Assembly: GCA_038380435.1 (NCBI GenBank)
Contig: JAWZYU010000019.1
Location: 22,531,801-22,595,800 of the forward strand
Origin: Ryuthela nishihirai
Taxonomy: Eukaryota > Arthropoda > Arachnida > Araneae > Heptathelidae
Length of the DNA stretch: 64,000 nucleotides
Direction: 5' to 3'
In this document: positions 32,914-43,429 of the stretch, one piece after another
Layout of the letters: every line of letters starts with the position of its first letter
Position numbering within the stretch: the first letter of the stretch is position 1
Notes under the pieces: generated by a model
What the model saw: only the letters and a program-made list of their open reading frames with translations
What the model was told of the DNA's origin: nothing
Databases searched by the model: none
Program-made: the position numbers and the translations under genes

Positions 32914-33278
32914 TACCGTATTTCTTCGATTCTAAGACGCACTTTTTTCCCACATAAACGTCTCTAAAAACGGGGTGCGTCTTAGAATCGATGGCGTCTT
33001 AGAATCGCAGAAAAGACGGCTCAGAAGAATCAGACTCTGATATTGATTCAGAAGGAAGTGATGAATAGAATACTTACTGATAAATAAGTACTATTGTTGT
33101 TAGTAAATTGAATTCTATTATAATAAAAATATTTGTTAGATATATTTTAGCAATTTATTTATTTTTTATTTCTTAGAAGCAAAACTTTTTGTCTGTTGGT
33201 GGTGCTGAAATTAAAGTGCGTCTTAGAATCGATGGCGTCTTAGAATCGATGGCGTCTTAGAATCGAAGAAATACGGTA
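32914..33278 (+). mobile_element. TA-flanked short element, possibly pogo-like
   Basis: The terminal inverted repeats start TACCGTATTTCTTCGATTCT and the GCGTCTTAGAATCGATG unit is repeated near both ends. TA at the edges fits the Tc1/mariner/pogo group. A short interior frame near 33,022-33,068 encodes an acidic Glu/Asp/Ser tail followed by a stop and a nearby AATAAA. Acidic C-terminal tails occur in pogo/Tigger-type transposases. The rest of the gene is deleted. Confidence 0.65.
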
Positions 33279-34034
33279 ATACACAGTTAAGGTAGAATTT
33301 AACCATAAACTTTAATCTAAACATTTCTGTTCCACTGAAGTTAAATTCCCGGAGTCTCCCCCAAACTGAATTCTCGGACCCCCCTACCGAAACTTAATCT
33401 TGCGCACCTGCCTGGTTGGACTATACATCTCTCCCCTCCCTCCTCCGCCGTCCCATAGATCCTGCCTGGGGCCCGTTATACTTAATATAAAATAATAATA
33501 ATGTAAAATGGTTTAGAACATATTTTTACCACAAATTTCAAAAAATAGCAAAGACCTTCATTTTCCATTAATATTTTCCAATCCATATCAATAGTATGTT
33601 GAATATTATTCTCAAAAATGCAACATTCCACAAATGGCTTATCATTCAATTTTTCCATTCAAATTCAATATATCAATTATAATTTCCAGGTCAGAACATC
33701 GTATCTTTGTGATGAGAAGTTTGCGTCGGCACATGCTACTTATGAATAAACAGCAAAAATCACTCTTTGAGCAGTTGACCAAAATTAGTTAGATGATTCT
33801 TCATCTGAATTTCGAGAGAGTCTTAGCTATTTAAAGAGTGGGGTTGCACAGATAAGTGGAGTTTGAACTGTCCCTAAGGCTCATTTCTCATATTAGATCT
33901 AATGCACGTCATGTGATCGACAGTATTCTCGGATCAGTCAATGCGGTGTCCCATATGGCTTTGGTACGACAAGCAGGATAAATATTGATGATGCGGGACA
34001 GTTGGCAACACTAGGCGTACCCAAGTGTGCTTAT
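33279..34034. other. Intergenic stretch, mostly AT-rich
   Basis: It has C-rich sequence near 33,350-33,480 (dispersed-repeat-like) and otherwise AT-rich sequence. No gene recognised. Confidence 0.4.
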
Positions 34035-34851
34035 GTTGGGGGGTGTTAAGGTTGTGGATCTGAGTATCATACGTTTTTTAATGGAGTCTCCAGAAATGAA
34101 ACACTCAAGCATACAATAAAAGAAATTACAAATAGACCAAAACATGTTAACTCTCATTGAAAGTTTCTGAGTATACCTTTGGCAACGCAGATAAGACTTT
34201 GTAAATAACTAAGACATCAATTGCGTTGACTTCACTATTGTTATACGTAACAAACCAAGTCGTAGAATAGTGTTGTACGCAACAGAATAATTCATTACGA
34301 AACAATGAAAAATACGTTAACGTTGGAGAAGAGGCCATGTCTCTCTGTTAGAATTGCCTACAACTCCTCGTCGTCGAGGTCGTTCTCCTTCGCATCCTCA
34401 TCTAATCAAAGTAGGTCTGAACTTCAATATACCATTTATCTAGTTAGGGAACTTATGTGTTTATGCAGTAGTGAATTTATGTTAGTGCATACTTGTTGTA
34501 TTTCTTTTAGCCAATATCCTTGCTGTTTGTCGAGCGTTGGACGCTCAGAAGATTGGTTGCACCGCATTAAGTGCGGACGTCTGTAAAATCGCGGTGGTAA
34601 GAAATGGTAATATATTGGGAGTTAAATGGGGAATAAGATTTCTGTTATTGTTTAGGTATACTTTAGCTCAGGAGTTATTTGTTATGTGTTCAGTTACATG
34701 TTATATCTATGTGTTAACCGAGTAGACGGAGACGTGCAAGGCTTACACCCTTGGTAATCAAACCTTCGTTTAGCCGGTTAACAAGACGTTCAATATACTA
34801 AATAGTAAGTAAATATATTCGGGTCGATTTGTAGTAACCCAGGTGGATCTG
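34035..34851 (+). mobile_element. Possible solo long terminal repeat
   Basis: The stretch begins TGTTGGGGGGTGTT and could end ...AGTAACCCA, giving TG...CA ends. Its composition differs from the neighbours (CG-containing, with a CTCCTCGTCGTCGAGGTCG motif). There is no second copy in the window and no clear target duplication, so this is a weak call. The frames within it are not recognised. Confidence 0.25.
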
Positions 34852-35147
34852 ATTTATACCCTCCATTCACAGAAATCGATATTTCATTACATCTGGTCTG
34901 GAAATCGGGTTTCAATTATTTTAAACATCTTTCTGTTCTTTATCATTTAACAACAGATAAAAATGCCCAATTATTTTTTACCAAATGTTTCGAAATATAT
35001 TCAATTATGGCAAATTACATTAATAACAATTGCATTAATGATATTAGTATTAATAATATTTACATTAATATTAATAAAATTGCATTAACCTGTAAATAAT
35101 GCTTTTCCTTTTCATTGTATATTACATTATTAAATATAATAAATAAT

Positions 35148-35182
35148 AAATACCCCCTCAAGCAGCTGCTTGCCACAGAGGT
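35148..35182 (-). mobile_element. SINE-B 3' end fragment
   Basis: AATACCCCCTCAAGCAGCTG and TTGCCACAGAGGTC match the 3' end of SINE-B in inverted orientation; only about 35 bp are left, so it is a severely 5'-truncated insertion. Confidence 0.7.
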
Positions 35183-35530
35183 CGAGTACGTACAAATTTT
35201 CTGCACAACTTAAACCCACCATAGCACAATTTGCCCATATTTAATTTTATTTCGTTATAGAATTTTCTATGACTGACAAATTGTATCCAAGTGCTGGAAC
35301 TTGAATTGAAATACGAAATTATTTGAAAAATTCCATTTTGTGAATGAGACAATATTGTTTTTTCGGGTTTAGAAACTTCTGACGTGGAGACTATGTTCGG
35401 AATCCCAAAATACATCCATTATTTCCTCCCCAAAAAGAGGGGAGGCAAAATTTTATTAGTAGAGGAGAATCAATCGTAAGCGTTTTATGCGAAATGAAAG
35501 CTTGCGACGTGGAGAGTGAAATCCCATATA
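35183..35530. other. Unrecognised stretch before hAT-like element
   Basis: Short frames only. Nothing recognised. Confidence 0.4.
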
Positions 35531-35538
35531 CTTTAGAG

Positions 35539-36194
35539 CAGTGGTTCTCAAAGGATGTGCCGAGAAATTTGGGATGGAATTGTAGATAAAAGGAAATTTA
35601 GAAACCATTTTGTTGCTCCTTCCTGAAACTGATTCTTCATTTAACTTTTTTCCGTTTAATAAAAAACTTATCCATATGAAAATGGGATAACATGCAGGGC
35701 ACAAAGCGGGGACGGATCTAGGGGGTGCAAAGGGAACCCCCCCCTTCCTTTCAGAATACAATAAGGGTAAAAGAGGGAAAACTTATTAAATTTATTTATA
35801 TTTTATGCATTTTTGAAGACTTTTTTTAAAAACCTTCAAGTAGAGGATGAAATGTTAGAGTGCATTGGAAATGAAATCTCTTGGCCTCCCCTTTGACATT
35901 TCTTTTTTTGACTCGATTTTGTTCCTTGGGGCCTGCCTCGATTTTTTTCTAGATACGGGCCTTACACAAAGCATACCGTTAATACACACAGCGTAGTACT
36001 AACCTTAATACACGTCAGAACTTAAAAAAAAGTTCTCTGCGTTTACAAACGACTCCACAAAAATGGCTATTATTGAAGACAAATTGCACATGTGCGAATT
36101 TCCCGTAGTATTACCACCAAATTTTTAGTGCCAGCAGTATTCACGGCGAAATATACGATGTGCCGTGAGCAAAAAAAAAGTTTGAGTATCACTG
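35539..36194. mobile_element. Non-autonomous hAT-like element with 8-bp target duplication
   Basis: The left end CAGTGGTTCTCAAAGGATGT and the right end TTTGAGTATCACTG are imperfect terminal inverted repeats of hAT type. GTGCCGAGA and GTGCCGTGAG lie just inside them. The flanking octamers are CTTTAGAG (35,531-35,538) and CTTTAAAG (36,195-36,202), 7 of 8 matching, as expected for hAT. The interior contains an inverted copy of repeat family C (35,705-35,965) and no transposase. Confidence 0.75.
35705..35965 (-). repeat. Repeat family C nested in hAT-like element
   Basis: Inverted orientation relative to the copies at 10,397 and 58,170. GACGGATCTAGGGGGTGC at one end and TTTTTCTAGATACGGGCC at the other match the family ends. 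Confidence 0.65.
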
Positions 36195-36202
36195 CTTTAA
36201 AG

Positions 36203-37317
36203 AAAGAGAAAAACCCGAGCAACAGAAGATAAATTTGCTTGTTAATCATAATGCACGAAAATGTGAAGTTCTACAATAAACAAAAGATTATATATAAATA
36301 AGTCAGAGGACCTAAAGATATCCTAGCTTTGGGTTTCAAGTAAGAGTCATCTGGCCCAGACTGAAAGGTTATAGTAGCGTCCAAAGGATAATTTGCTTTT
36401 GATAGAGTCATAAGCGAAAGGCTTCCTCTGGGAGACTTTTTTTGTTCCTTTTCAGAAACAAAAGAGCGAATGCTTCACTTTGTCGTCAGTCTGTCAAATT
36501 CTTTGTTTTTAGAAACGGATCAAAAATTCTTTTGTGTTGGTTAGGTATTGTGAAATAGTACGATTCGTACTTGCGAAATCTCCATGCAACTAATTGCGCC
36601 ATCAAACAGTGAAAAAAGTTGAAAATGGCAAACATTTCAATATTGTAATCGATGTAATTATATTAGAAATTTTTAATATTAATGGTAACATTTCACCATC
36701 AGCACAAGCACAATTTTTCTTGTTTTTAGTGATAATATTTATTTCCAAAAGCAAAGAATTATTTTTTCGTTGAATAGGTATTTGATAAACTATTATGATT
36801 CATAGTTTTTGAATCTCCCAAAAGTTTTAATTGCAATCTCTGACGGTGGAATAATTCCAAAATTTCAAACATTTAACATATATTGCTAAAGATATGATGT
36901 TTTACTGATAAAATATCACAATCAAGGACTTAACACGTGCAGCAACGATTTGTCCCTTCACTTCGGGAGGGGGGGGGGGGGGTGCAGGGAGTGACGAAAC
37001 GTTTTGTTTTAAGAGATTAATGAAAGTTCTTTTTGAGTTGAACAGGTACTAACGAAATATGATGATTCATATTTTTCAAACCCTTCAAAAGGCTTTAATT
37101 TACATCGTTTCATTTTCACTGAAATGATCTTATTAGTGACGGTAATTGATATGTGCTGGAGTCATTCGGTCTAATGTTCAACTGCTATTAGGGACAAGAC
37201 TACAGTATTAATTTTTTTCCCGTCAATTAGGTGAAAAAAATGAATAGCCTTAAAGTCCAGCCAGAGTTTTACCTCGCTGACAGAGAAACTGAAAGAATTA
37301 ACTGAAGCTGAATTTTG
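36203..37317. other. AT-rich stretch with a G14 run, no gene recognised
   Basis: A run of 14 G (36,969-36,982) is the main compositional feature. Remaining sequence is AT-rich with short frames. Confidence 0.5.
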
Positions 37318-37690
37318 TTGTGGTTTGGGTTGTTTACCTCTAAGTGACACTTTTGTGCATTCAATGGGCTAAACCGCCAGGTCATAAGGACCACAAAGGT
37401 TCAGAGGAGGTTGGGGAAGGGGACCCACTGGATTACACTTGGCAGACAGATGAGAGCTTTCTGTCTGGGCCTTCCAGCATGTTCTGTAACGTGCACAGGG
37501 TATGGCTCTCCTTCATACATGGTCAGGGCTCAACAACCCATCAGAATGACCGCGACCTTTGTAATCTCATCGGTGTTCCCTTTCACACCGAGAGTAGGGT
37601 GGAGCTTATGAGAGATACATCTCAACGCTGATACAGTGGGAACTCGAAATTGGGAATATCGCATTACTAGTCTGGTGCTGGTGATTATGA
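37318..37690 (-). mobile_element. SINE-A copy, diverged
   Basis: In inverse orientation it shows TTTGGGTTGTTTACCTCTAA, GTGCACAGGGTATGGCTCTC and CATCTCAACGCTGATAC. It ends near a degenerate tRNA head. Several percent diverged from 5,519-5,905, but nearly full length. Confidence 0.85.
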
Positions 37691-39605
37691 TTCAGGCAAG
37701 ACATGGTGGCTACCTCAAGTACCAAAGTTTCAGTTTATGCTTCTGTTCAGGAGACTTCAAAATAGCTTGTTCCCTTCAATCGGGTTAGCTAGATAATCAG
37801 CGTTATCTGCTCTCTGATTGGCCCATTCAACACACCGAAATTGTCTTTCATTTTGAGAGTTTAAACTCTCTAGATCGCTCCTTGAGCTGAGTTTGGTTAA
37901 ATTGACATCGAATGTCAGAGAATACACTGATGATCTTTAAGCTGATCGCAGTGCTATGACTTTACTCTTTTTACCTACAGGGTACCGAGATTTATGAAAA
38001 TTACATGATAAAATTCAAAGCAGTATTTATATAGCTTAGTAGTTATAAGAGACAAAAAAAGTAACATCAAGTACCAGGTTACCAATTAAAAACCCATTAA
38101 CAACTGATAAATAATGAATAATGACGTAACTCAGATAAAACATGGCAATATGTTTTGGCAGTTCCGGAAGGTGGTCATTCTCAAGTGTAAAAGATATATT
38201 TCGAAAGACATGGAGCTGGCCATTTCGTTGCAATCCGAGAACACGGTGCAATTCCAAGTTATCATGCAAACTGCCTTTGTGTTTCACATAAAGAATACGT
38301 TATTTTTATTTACTTTTTATTGCGTGCAAACTTTAACAGCTTTAGTACAATACAGTGTTAAGATGATTTTCAAATATGATTTAATACACAAATTCCATGT
38401 GATTAATTTTTTAGAGAATGCGTTTAATAACAAGTTAGTTTACCTCACGACTGTTTATACACTGTAGTGCGTACTCAACATCTTCTCATGTAAGAAAAGT
38501 TGAGGGGTTTTGATACTTTGGCGACTAGGAGCTACCATATTCCATAAATACTTCTCTTAGTATGCATAAAGTATATATTTAAGTGGGTAATAGAGAATTA
38601 CAACTTGTATCCTAATCCTTGCGTACTCTACCAACACGTTACCATATGGAGACAATAAAATCTTAGAATTTATATCTTGGGATGAGTTACCTGTTTTCGT
38701 TTTACAATTATCACTTACAGATCCACAAGGGTTGATAGGAATGGCATTCTGTGTAGGTTAAATTTCTTCAGAACAATCTGAAATATATTCCATAAGACTG
38801 GAATCAAGGATTGAAACTGCCAAGATAGATACAGCAGATCACTGGGATGCTCCCGAAATCACTCATGACCAGTTGAAATATGGACGTGATCATGACTACC
38901 ATTTGAAAGGGAACCACGTCGATCTCAGTCCTTAATAACTGCCATTTTGTCCACAGATACAATGGATTCCAATAGAAACTTCCCATGCTATAATATCCCT
39001 ACCATCAGCCAGAGGTTTGGGATTGAAACAATCCGAGCGATGCTTCACTTCATCTGCAACACACTTTGGACGTTCTTTATGAGATTTTTTTTCCATTATG
39101 AGAATTTGAAATGAGAAGTGATAATGGCTGAATTAACAACGCTGCATGCAATCAATTGGTCACTTGAAGGGATTTAAAGCAATTTACTAAAGAAATTCGC
39201 AGCCCACTGCAAACGGTTGCCTAGTTCCTTATCTAAGTGAGCTCTTTACGGTAAATCCACGGCGAGAACTTCATTCACTTTGGAGATGGCGAAATCATTT
39301 CTTCTCTTACAATATTTAAATGTGGGCTCAGATAGGAAAGATTTTGTGCAATAATATTAGAATGATATCATTGGTGGTCATTGCATCTCTTTCGTCCTCA
39401 TAATCTATCTGCAGAATCATCACATTGCTTACAAAATCACATTAATTATCTTTACCTATTGTAAGAGATATGCAAACGATTCAACCCTTCGCTTGAAAAA
39501 GCGTGATCACAGAGCCAGGATGGGTCTTTCTCCTGATGCTTTAATGGGATATTAATTATTTGAATAAATGTTTTCGTACTAGGGGTTGTGTGCATGACTA
39601 GGTAA
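37691..39605. other. Unassigned stretch; 117-codon frame unrecognised
   Basis: A plus-strand frame of 117 codons (38,114-38,467) is AT-rich, hydrophobic in places and not recognised. A short GC-neutral minus-strand frame (38,804-38,986) is also not recognised. There is no evidence that either is a gene. Confidence 0.3.
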
Positions 39606-39607
39606 GT

Positions 39608-39686
39608 GTCATTTGAATACACATTGTGTATTCAAATGACTATGTAAGTGTCATTTGAATACACATTGTGTATTCAAATGACACTT
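39608..39686. repeat. Two tandem near-perfect palindromes
   Basis: GTCATTTGAATACACATTGTG... forms a 33-bp palindrome at 39,608-39,640 and a 41-bp one at 39,646-39,686 extended by AAGTG/CACTT. The core is identical in both. Could be a tiny duplicated MITE remnant or a cruciform-prone site. Confidence 0.85.
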
Positions 39687-39847
39687 ATAAGTCAGATTGG
39701 TTTACACTTGCTTCATCGATTCGACTTTTTAAAAAATACTTTTAACAGATCGGGGATGTTTTGCAAGGGATAGCCGAGATTAGATATTTGTTACAAATCA
39801 TCGACATCTATCGAAACTACAATGATTATTCCCTAAAATAATGATGA

Positions 39848-40090
39848 TGCTTATGGGCCTAGAAAGACTGTCATCCATCAGATAGGACGTTAATGCAAGG
39901 CCCCGTATGCAGAACAATATTCTGTGCACGTTGAAGAACAGGGAGACTTCCATCTATTTCTTAAGAGCTGTCCAAAGGATCTCTTTCACCAACCTTCTCT
40001 GAATCCTTTAGGTCTTTTGTGTCCTTTAGGTCTCTGTTCATTTAACACATTGTAGGAGAAAAAGTGTCTTTAGGAGGTAAAAAAAATCGA
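39848..40090 (+). mobile_element. SINE-A body fragment, old
   Basis: Ordered landmarks: TTATGGGCCTAGAAAGAC, CATCAGATAGGACGTTAATG, TGTGCACGTTGAAGAACA, ACTTCCATCT, CAACCTTCTCTGAATCC and GGAGGTAAA. The head is missing and it is strongly diverged. Confidence 0.7.
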
Positions 40091-40437
40091 ACATTTCTAT
40101 GTTTACATTTTAGGAAAAATAATTATTTCAAAAATAACCCTGGTGTTCGTTTGAGGAAATACTTGAGATTTCTTCTCGTGTATCATGTCTTCTTTTAAAG
40201 TTTATATCTTATGATGAATGATTTTTCTTTAATTAGTAACATACGGCAAGCAATTATAATCTTATTAGTTCTGTTTGCGATTTATATTCAGTTGTTGCCG
40301 AATGTGAGACTCATTATTATTTACTATTAAATTCTGACAGATTGAGCAACATTTCATTCTCTTTCTCTGTTTTATGTAGGTATGATGTGAAGAAGCAGCA
40401 CGAACACCCCGAGCAGTCCGGGGCGAAAAGGACTTGC

Positions 40438-40830
40438 CACTGGAGGAGAGCAATGAGCGTGCCTCCGGACGAACGCCAGCCATACGAGCACTTGACGAGG
40501 AAACCCCTGCTAGGAACACAGAGTCGAACCCTCTGCCCCAGCTACAGGATCTGTTGGCAGCCTTTCCGCTGTGTCAGATCCAGGCAGATCTAGTACGTTT
40601 GGGGGAGCGCCTCCACCAGATTGAGGGACAGCGAGAGAGGAGCCATACCAGTCAGCCCCAGCAACAGCGGCACCCCTTGGCGGATCACCAGGGTGTCTCG
40701 TGCTTTACGTGCGGTGGAGTGGGCCATTACGCCCGTCAGTGTGCGTCGCCCCCGACCCTACGCCCACGTGACCCGCGATACCAAACAGGACGAAACCGGC
40801 AGCAAAATCGAGACCGAGCAACTCCACGGA
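40438..40830 (+). pseudogene. Gag nucleocapsid region with CCHC zinc knuckle
   Basis: In the frame 40,434-40,871 a Glu/Arg/Gln-rich stretch is followed by CFTCGGVGHYARQC, a CX2CX4HX4C RNA-binding zinc knuckle, near residues 95-108. A basic Arg/Gln-rich tail follows. In the parent element it packages RNA. The upstream capsid part is absent; homology to the minus-strand copy (46,655-47,290) begins abruptly at 40,438. The stop at 40,871 lies in inserted non-LTR sequence. Confidence 0.85.
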
Positions 40831-40949
40831 TTCCAACCTCGGACTTCAAGATAGTAAGACGTGTTCGCTAGTGCTCTCTGTTTTCCACGTGTTTGTGAAT
40901 TCAGCTAACAATGGATATCAATAAGGACTCCAGATTAAATCGTTGTTTC
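40831..40949 (+). mobile_element. 119-bp 5' remnant of non-LTR insertion
   Basis: It matches the 5' end of the non-LTR element at 46,639 downward, including GTGTTTGTGAATTCAGC and the ATGGATATCAATAAGG start of its ORF1. It then jumps to the gag flank at ACGGAGGACCCG. The full 5' target duplication (40,816-40,830) is present but only the last ~5 bases of the 3' one. This is best explained by deletion from an originally longer insertion shared with the minus-strand copy. Confidence 0.8.
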
Positions 40950-41220
40950 ACGGAGGACCCGCTGGACGAGAGAGAATGGATTCCCCTTTACACCCCCTCA
41001 GCGAAACTCGAGATCAGGGTAGTAGTAGTAGAACACATAACATAAATTGAATATTCTTGCTTTATAAAAGCAAACTCATTCAGAGGCTTTTTGAATCTGA
41101 ATTAAGTTAAATAGATGGTATAGTATTAATGATGGTATAGTACCCTGCTGAGGTGTGGTCAACTTCACAGGGTCCTGGTGCTGACCATTTATACCTACCA
41201 GACTGGACTTGTTTATGGAT

Positions 41221-41390
41221 AGGTGAATTTTCATCACTGCATAGTATGGCACACGGGGCAATGCGGACGGCTGACGCTTCGAGGGGACTCTGGGAAGTGC
41301 ATCCGGGGCTTCCCTCCCGTTCTAGTTTAAAGGAGCCGTATGGTGGTTGGCTTGTCGTAACTCTTCTCTACCCTGATCCATTCCTTACTG
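41221..41390 (-). repeat. Inverted gag-pol linker segment
   Basis: This ~170-bp block (GGTGAATTTTCATCACTGCA ... CTACCCTGATC) has the same orientation as 43,434-43,591. There it is contiguous with minus-strand gag and protease sequence. Here it sits between plus-strand gag and protease, so it is inverted relative to its own element. Confidence 0.8.
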
Positions 41391-41477
41391 GACAACATCT
41401 TTTCCGCCAATGTTTAATAAAATCCCAGGTTTCTCTAATAAAAAATCACATGACTCCACAATTATAAAAGAATGTCG

Positions 41478-41662
41478 CGGTGTTTGTAATATGTGTTAGT
41501 TATTCTGAAACCATTGAGTTTACTTACCTGTAGGAGACGTTGCCCATTGCCATTGCAGCTACCAATAACAAAAGGGCCTATCACCCCTCCCCAAAGATCA
41601 GAGTCAGTACCAACTTTGGCATTGAAGTCACCAAGAACAAGGGCAATATTGTTGGCCCTACC
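41478..41662 (-). pseudogene. Endonuclease (EEP-type) fragment of a non-LTR retrotransposon
   Basis: The minus-strand frame contains VLGDFNAKVG, the GDFN motif of APE-like endonucleases of the exonuclease-endonuclease-phosphatase fold. This is followed by DLWGGVIG, NGNGQRLL and FRITNTYYKHRDI, the usual downstream blocks. Non-LTR retrotransposons use it to nick the target. Only about 60 codons remain, wedged against the protease start at 41,669. It need not belong to the same family as the ORF1 element at 43,662. Confidence 0.8.
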
Positions 41663-42056
41663 AATCATGGAGGACACGGAGGTGTCGGCCCTTGTCGATA
41701 CCGGCGCCATTGTGTCCGTCATGAATAGCCAGTGTTTTCAGCGCTTGAGAGGCCGAATCCTGCACAAAACGGTCCCCCTCCAACATAATTTGAAAACTGT
41801 AGATGGCCACCCCCTTCCAGTGATAGGCAGATACATGGTGACCCTCACATTTGACGGGATTAGATTTGAACACCCCATAGTAGCCCTTGACATAGACACT
41901 CCACGATACGACATGATAATGGGACACGATATCCTCAAAAAGCATCGATTCATCATAGATTGTCATTCAGGCACACTGCACAAGAAAAAGGACGAGGCAG
42001 CGGGCATACAGGGTGCCGTTCGCGCTGCAGGGCGAATTGGACCGACAAGTGGATGA
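41493..42056 (+). pseudogene. Ty3/Gypsy protease (retropepsin)
   Basis: The frame has 187 codons, but element sequence begins only at about residue 59. The active-site DTGA is at residues 69-72. The second conserved block, Ile-Met-Gly-His-Asp-Ile-Leu, is at about 142-148. In the parent it cleaves the Gag-Pol polyprotein. The upstream 58 residues come from the endonuclease fragment read on the wrong strand. The spacer normally lying between protease and reverse transcriptase is missing, and reverse transcriptase follows in another, overlapping frame. Confidence 0.85.
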
Positions 42057-42753
42057 GTTGTTAGAGCAAGGAATAATAAGAGAAAGCGCCTCTCCTTTTG
42101 CGTCACCCATCGTCTTAGTGAAGAAAAAAGACTCCACCTACAGATTCTGCGTCGACTACAGGGCCCTAAATGCGAAAACAGTCCCAGATTCGTACCCCCT
42201 CCCCCTCATAAACGAAATTATCGACCAACTAGCTCACGCCAAATATTTTAGCTCACTGGATATGGTATCCGGTTATTGGCAGGTTCCCGTTCACCCACGT
42301 GACGTGGAGAAAACTGCGTTCATCAGCAGGAAAGGGTTATTTGAATTTAACTACTTACCATTTGGACTGAAGAACAGTCCCGCTACGTTCCAGCATTTAT
42401 TGGACCACGTATTAATGGGAATGCGACAAGAGCAAGTTCTCGTCTACCTCGACGACATAATGGTGGCCTCCCAGACATTTGAACAACACACAGAACGGTT
42501 ACAGAGGGTATTTGACCGCCTAAGGGCCTACAATTTAAAGTTGAAGCCAGCAAAGTGCCAATTCACGAAGGAATCCCTCACTTACTTGGGACATTTTATT
42601 TCCGCAGAAGGGGTCCAGCCGGACCCGTGGAACGTCCAGGCCATTGAAGAATTTCCTCGCCCCCGTAGTGTCCGGAACGTTCGAGCCTTCCTAGGCCTTA
42701 CCGGCGTTTTATCGATCGCTACGCCGATCTTACAGCCCCCTTGGTCCATTTAG
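42013..42753 (+). pseudogene. Ty3/Gypsy reverse transcriptase, nearly complete fingers-palm
   Basis: A 246-codon frame has FCVDYRALN (45-53), the first catalytic aspartate in FSSLDMVSGYW (79-89), LPFGLKNSPATFQ (115-127) and YLDD (145-148). The thumb/connection begins with LKPAKCQF and GHFISAEGV. The frame shifts at about residue 231 (near 42,705) because of a short deletion, and RNase H continues in another frame. It is the best preserved enzyme in the window. The start given is only the first ATG; in the parent it is part of a polyprotein. Confidence 0.95.
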
Positions 42754-43018
42754 TGAAGAAGGACACCCCTTTTAGATGGTCTCCAGAAGCGGAGGAAGCG
42801 TTCGAAGTACTGAAGAGGAAATTAATGACCGAGCCCCTTCTCCTGTACCCCGACTTTGGACGGAAATTTTTCCTGTCAACCGGTGCGTCGGATATTGCGG
42901 TAGCCGGCGTACTCGAGCAGGAGACGGACGACGGTTTCCGTCATCCGGTAGCTTACGCCAGTCGGAAATTGAAGCCCCCGGAAACACGCTGTCTCAGTCA
43001 CGTCTCAAGAAGAAAAAC
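42706..43018 (+). pseudogene. Start of RNase H, truncated
   Basis: A 93-codon frame (from 42,741) has FRWSPEAEEAFEVLK and LLLYPDFGRKFFLSTGASD; the usual Asp-Ala-Ser appears as Gly-Ala-Ser. It ends with HPVAYASRKLKPPETR followed by unrelated sequence. The rest of RNase H and the whole integrase are absent at this locus. Confidence 0.9.
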
Positions 43019-43045
43019 TTAAAAGGTCAAATTCTGAAAATATTC

Positions 43046-43132
43046 GTTGTCCGACGCGTGGTGCAAATGGTTAGCACGCTCTGGCATGAATCTGGAGAGA
43101 TGCGGGTTCGATTCCCGCCGTGGCGGCGATGA
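43046..43132 (+). mobile_element. tRNA-like SINE or tRNA pseudogene with flanking inverted repeats
   Basis: The segment has box-A-like TGGTGCAAATGGTTAGCACG and perfect box B GGGTTCGATTCC. The T-arm closes as GCGGG/CCCGC, but the 5' acceptor strand does not pair, so it is not a working tRNA. It is bracketed by ATTCTGAAAA (43,031-43,040) and TTTTCAGAAT (43,136-43,145), an inverted repeat. The CTCTGGCATG stretch also occurs in the tRNA-like sequence at 52,350, suggesting a common SINE head. Confidence 0.6.
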
Positions 43133-43221
43133 ATTTTTTTCAGAATCTATTAATTATTGTTTCTTAACAGGGAATACTGTGCATTCACTTTGGATTTCAA
43201 TTATATATTTAACGCGGTAGC

Positions 43222-43429
43222 GTTAGCGCGTCAAATGTATGGTCACCATGTATCTGCCTATCACTGGAAGGGGGTGGCCATCTACAGTTTTCAAATTATG
43301 TTGGAGGGGGACCGTTTGGTGCAGGATTCGGCCTCTCAAGCGCTGAAAACACTGGCTATTCATGACGGACAGAGTGGCGCCGGTATTGACAAGGGCCGAC
43401 ACCTCCGTGTCCTCCATGCGGCCAGACAC
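43222..43429 (-). pseudogene. Ty3/Gypsy protease fragment (minus copy)
   Basis: A 68-codon frame matches the plus copy closely. The active-site triplet Asp-Thr-Gly reads Asn-Thr-Gly, so the catalytic aspartate is lost. The sequence is truncated at 43,222 before the second conserved block. Confidence 0.85.

Larger units (their letters stand above)
40438..43018 (+). mobile_element. Rearranged Ty3/Gypsy element, plus-strand copy
   Basis: The parts in order are a gag zinc-knuckle region, a 119-bp fragment of a non-LTR element, a linker, an inverted linker segment, a foreign endonuclease fragment, then protease, reverse transcriptase and the start of RNase H. The inverted partner lies at 43,222-47,290. 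Neither LTR is recognised. Frameshifts and deletions make it inactive. Confidence 0.9.

Noticed and set aside
34304..34725. Small genes in two overlapping plus-strand frames
   Set aside because: No recognisable motif; the region reads better as part of a possible solo LTR, itself uncertain.
42013..42753. A functional reverse transcriptase or domesticated gene
   Set aside because: Although the frame is open and motifs are intact, it is followed by a frameshift, RNase H is cut off, integrase is missing and no promoter or host gene context is seen.
43046..43132. Intact tRNA gene with perfect box B
   Set aside because: The 5' acceptor strand does not pair with the 3' side and the anticodon arm does not fold well; more likely a SINE head or tRNA pseudogene.
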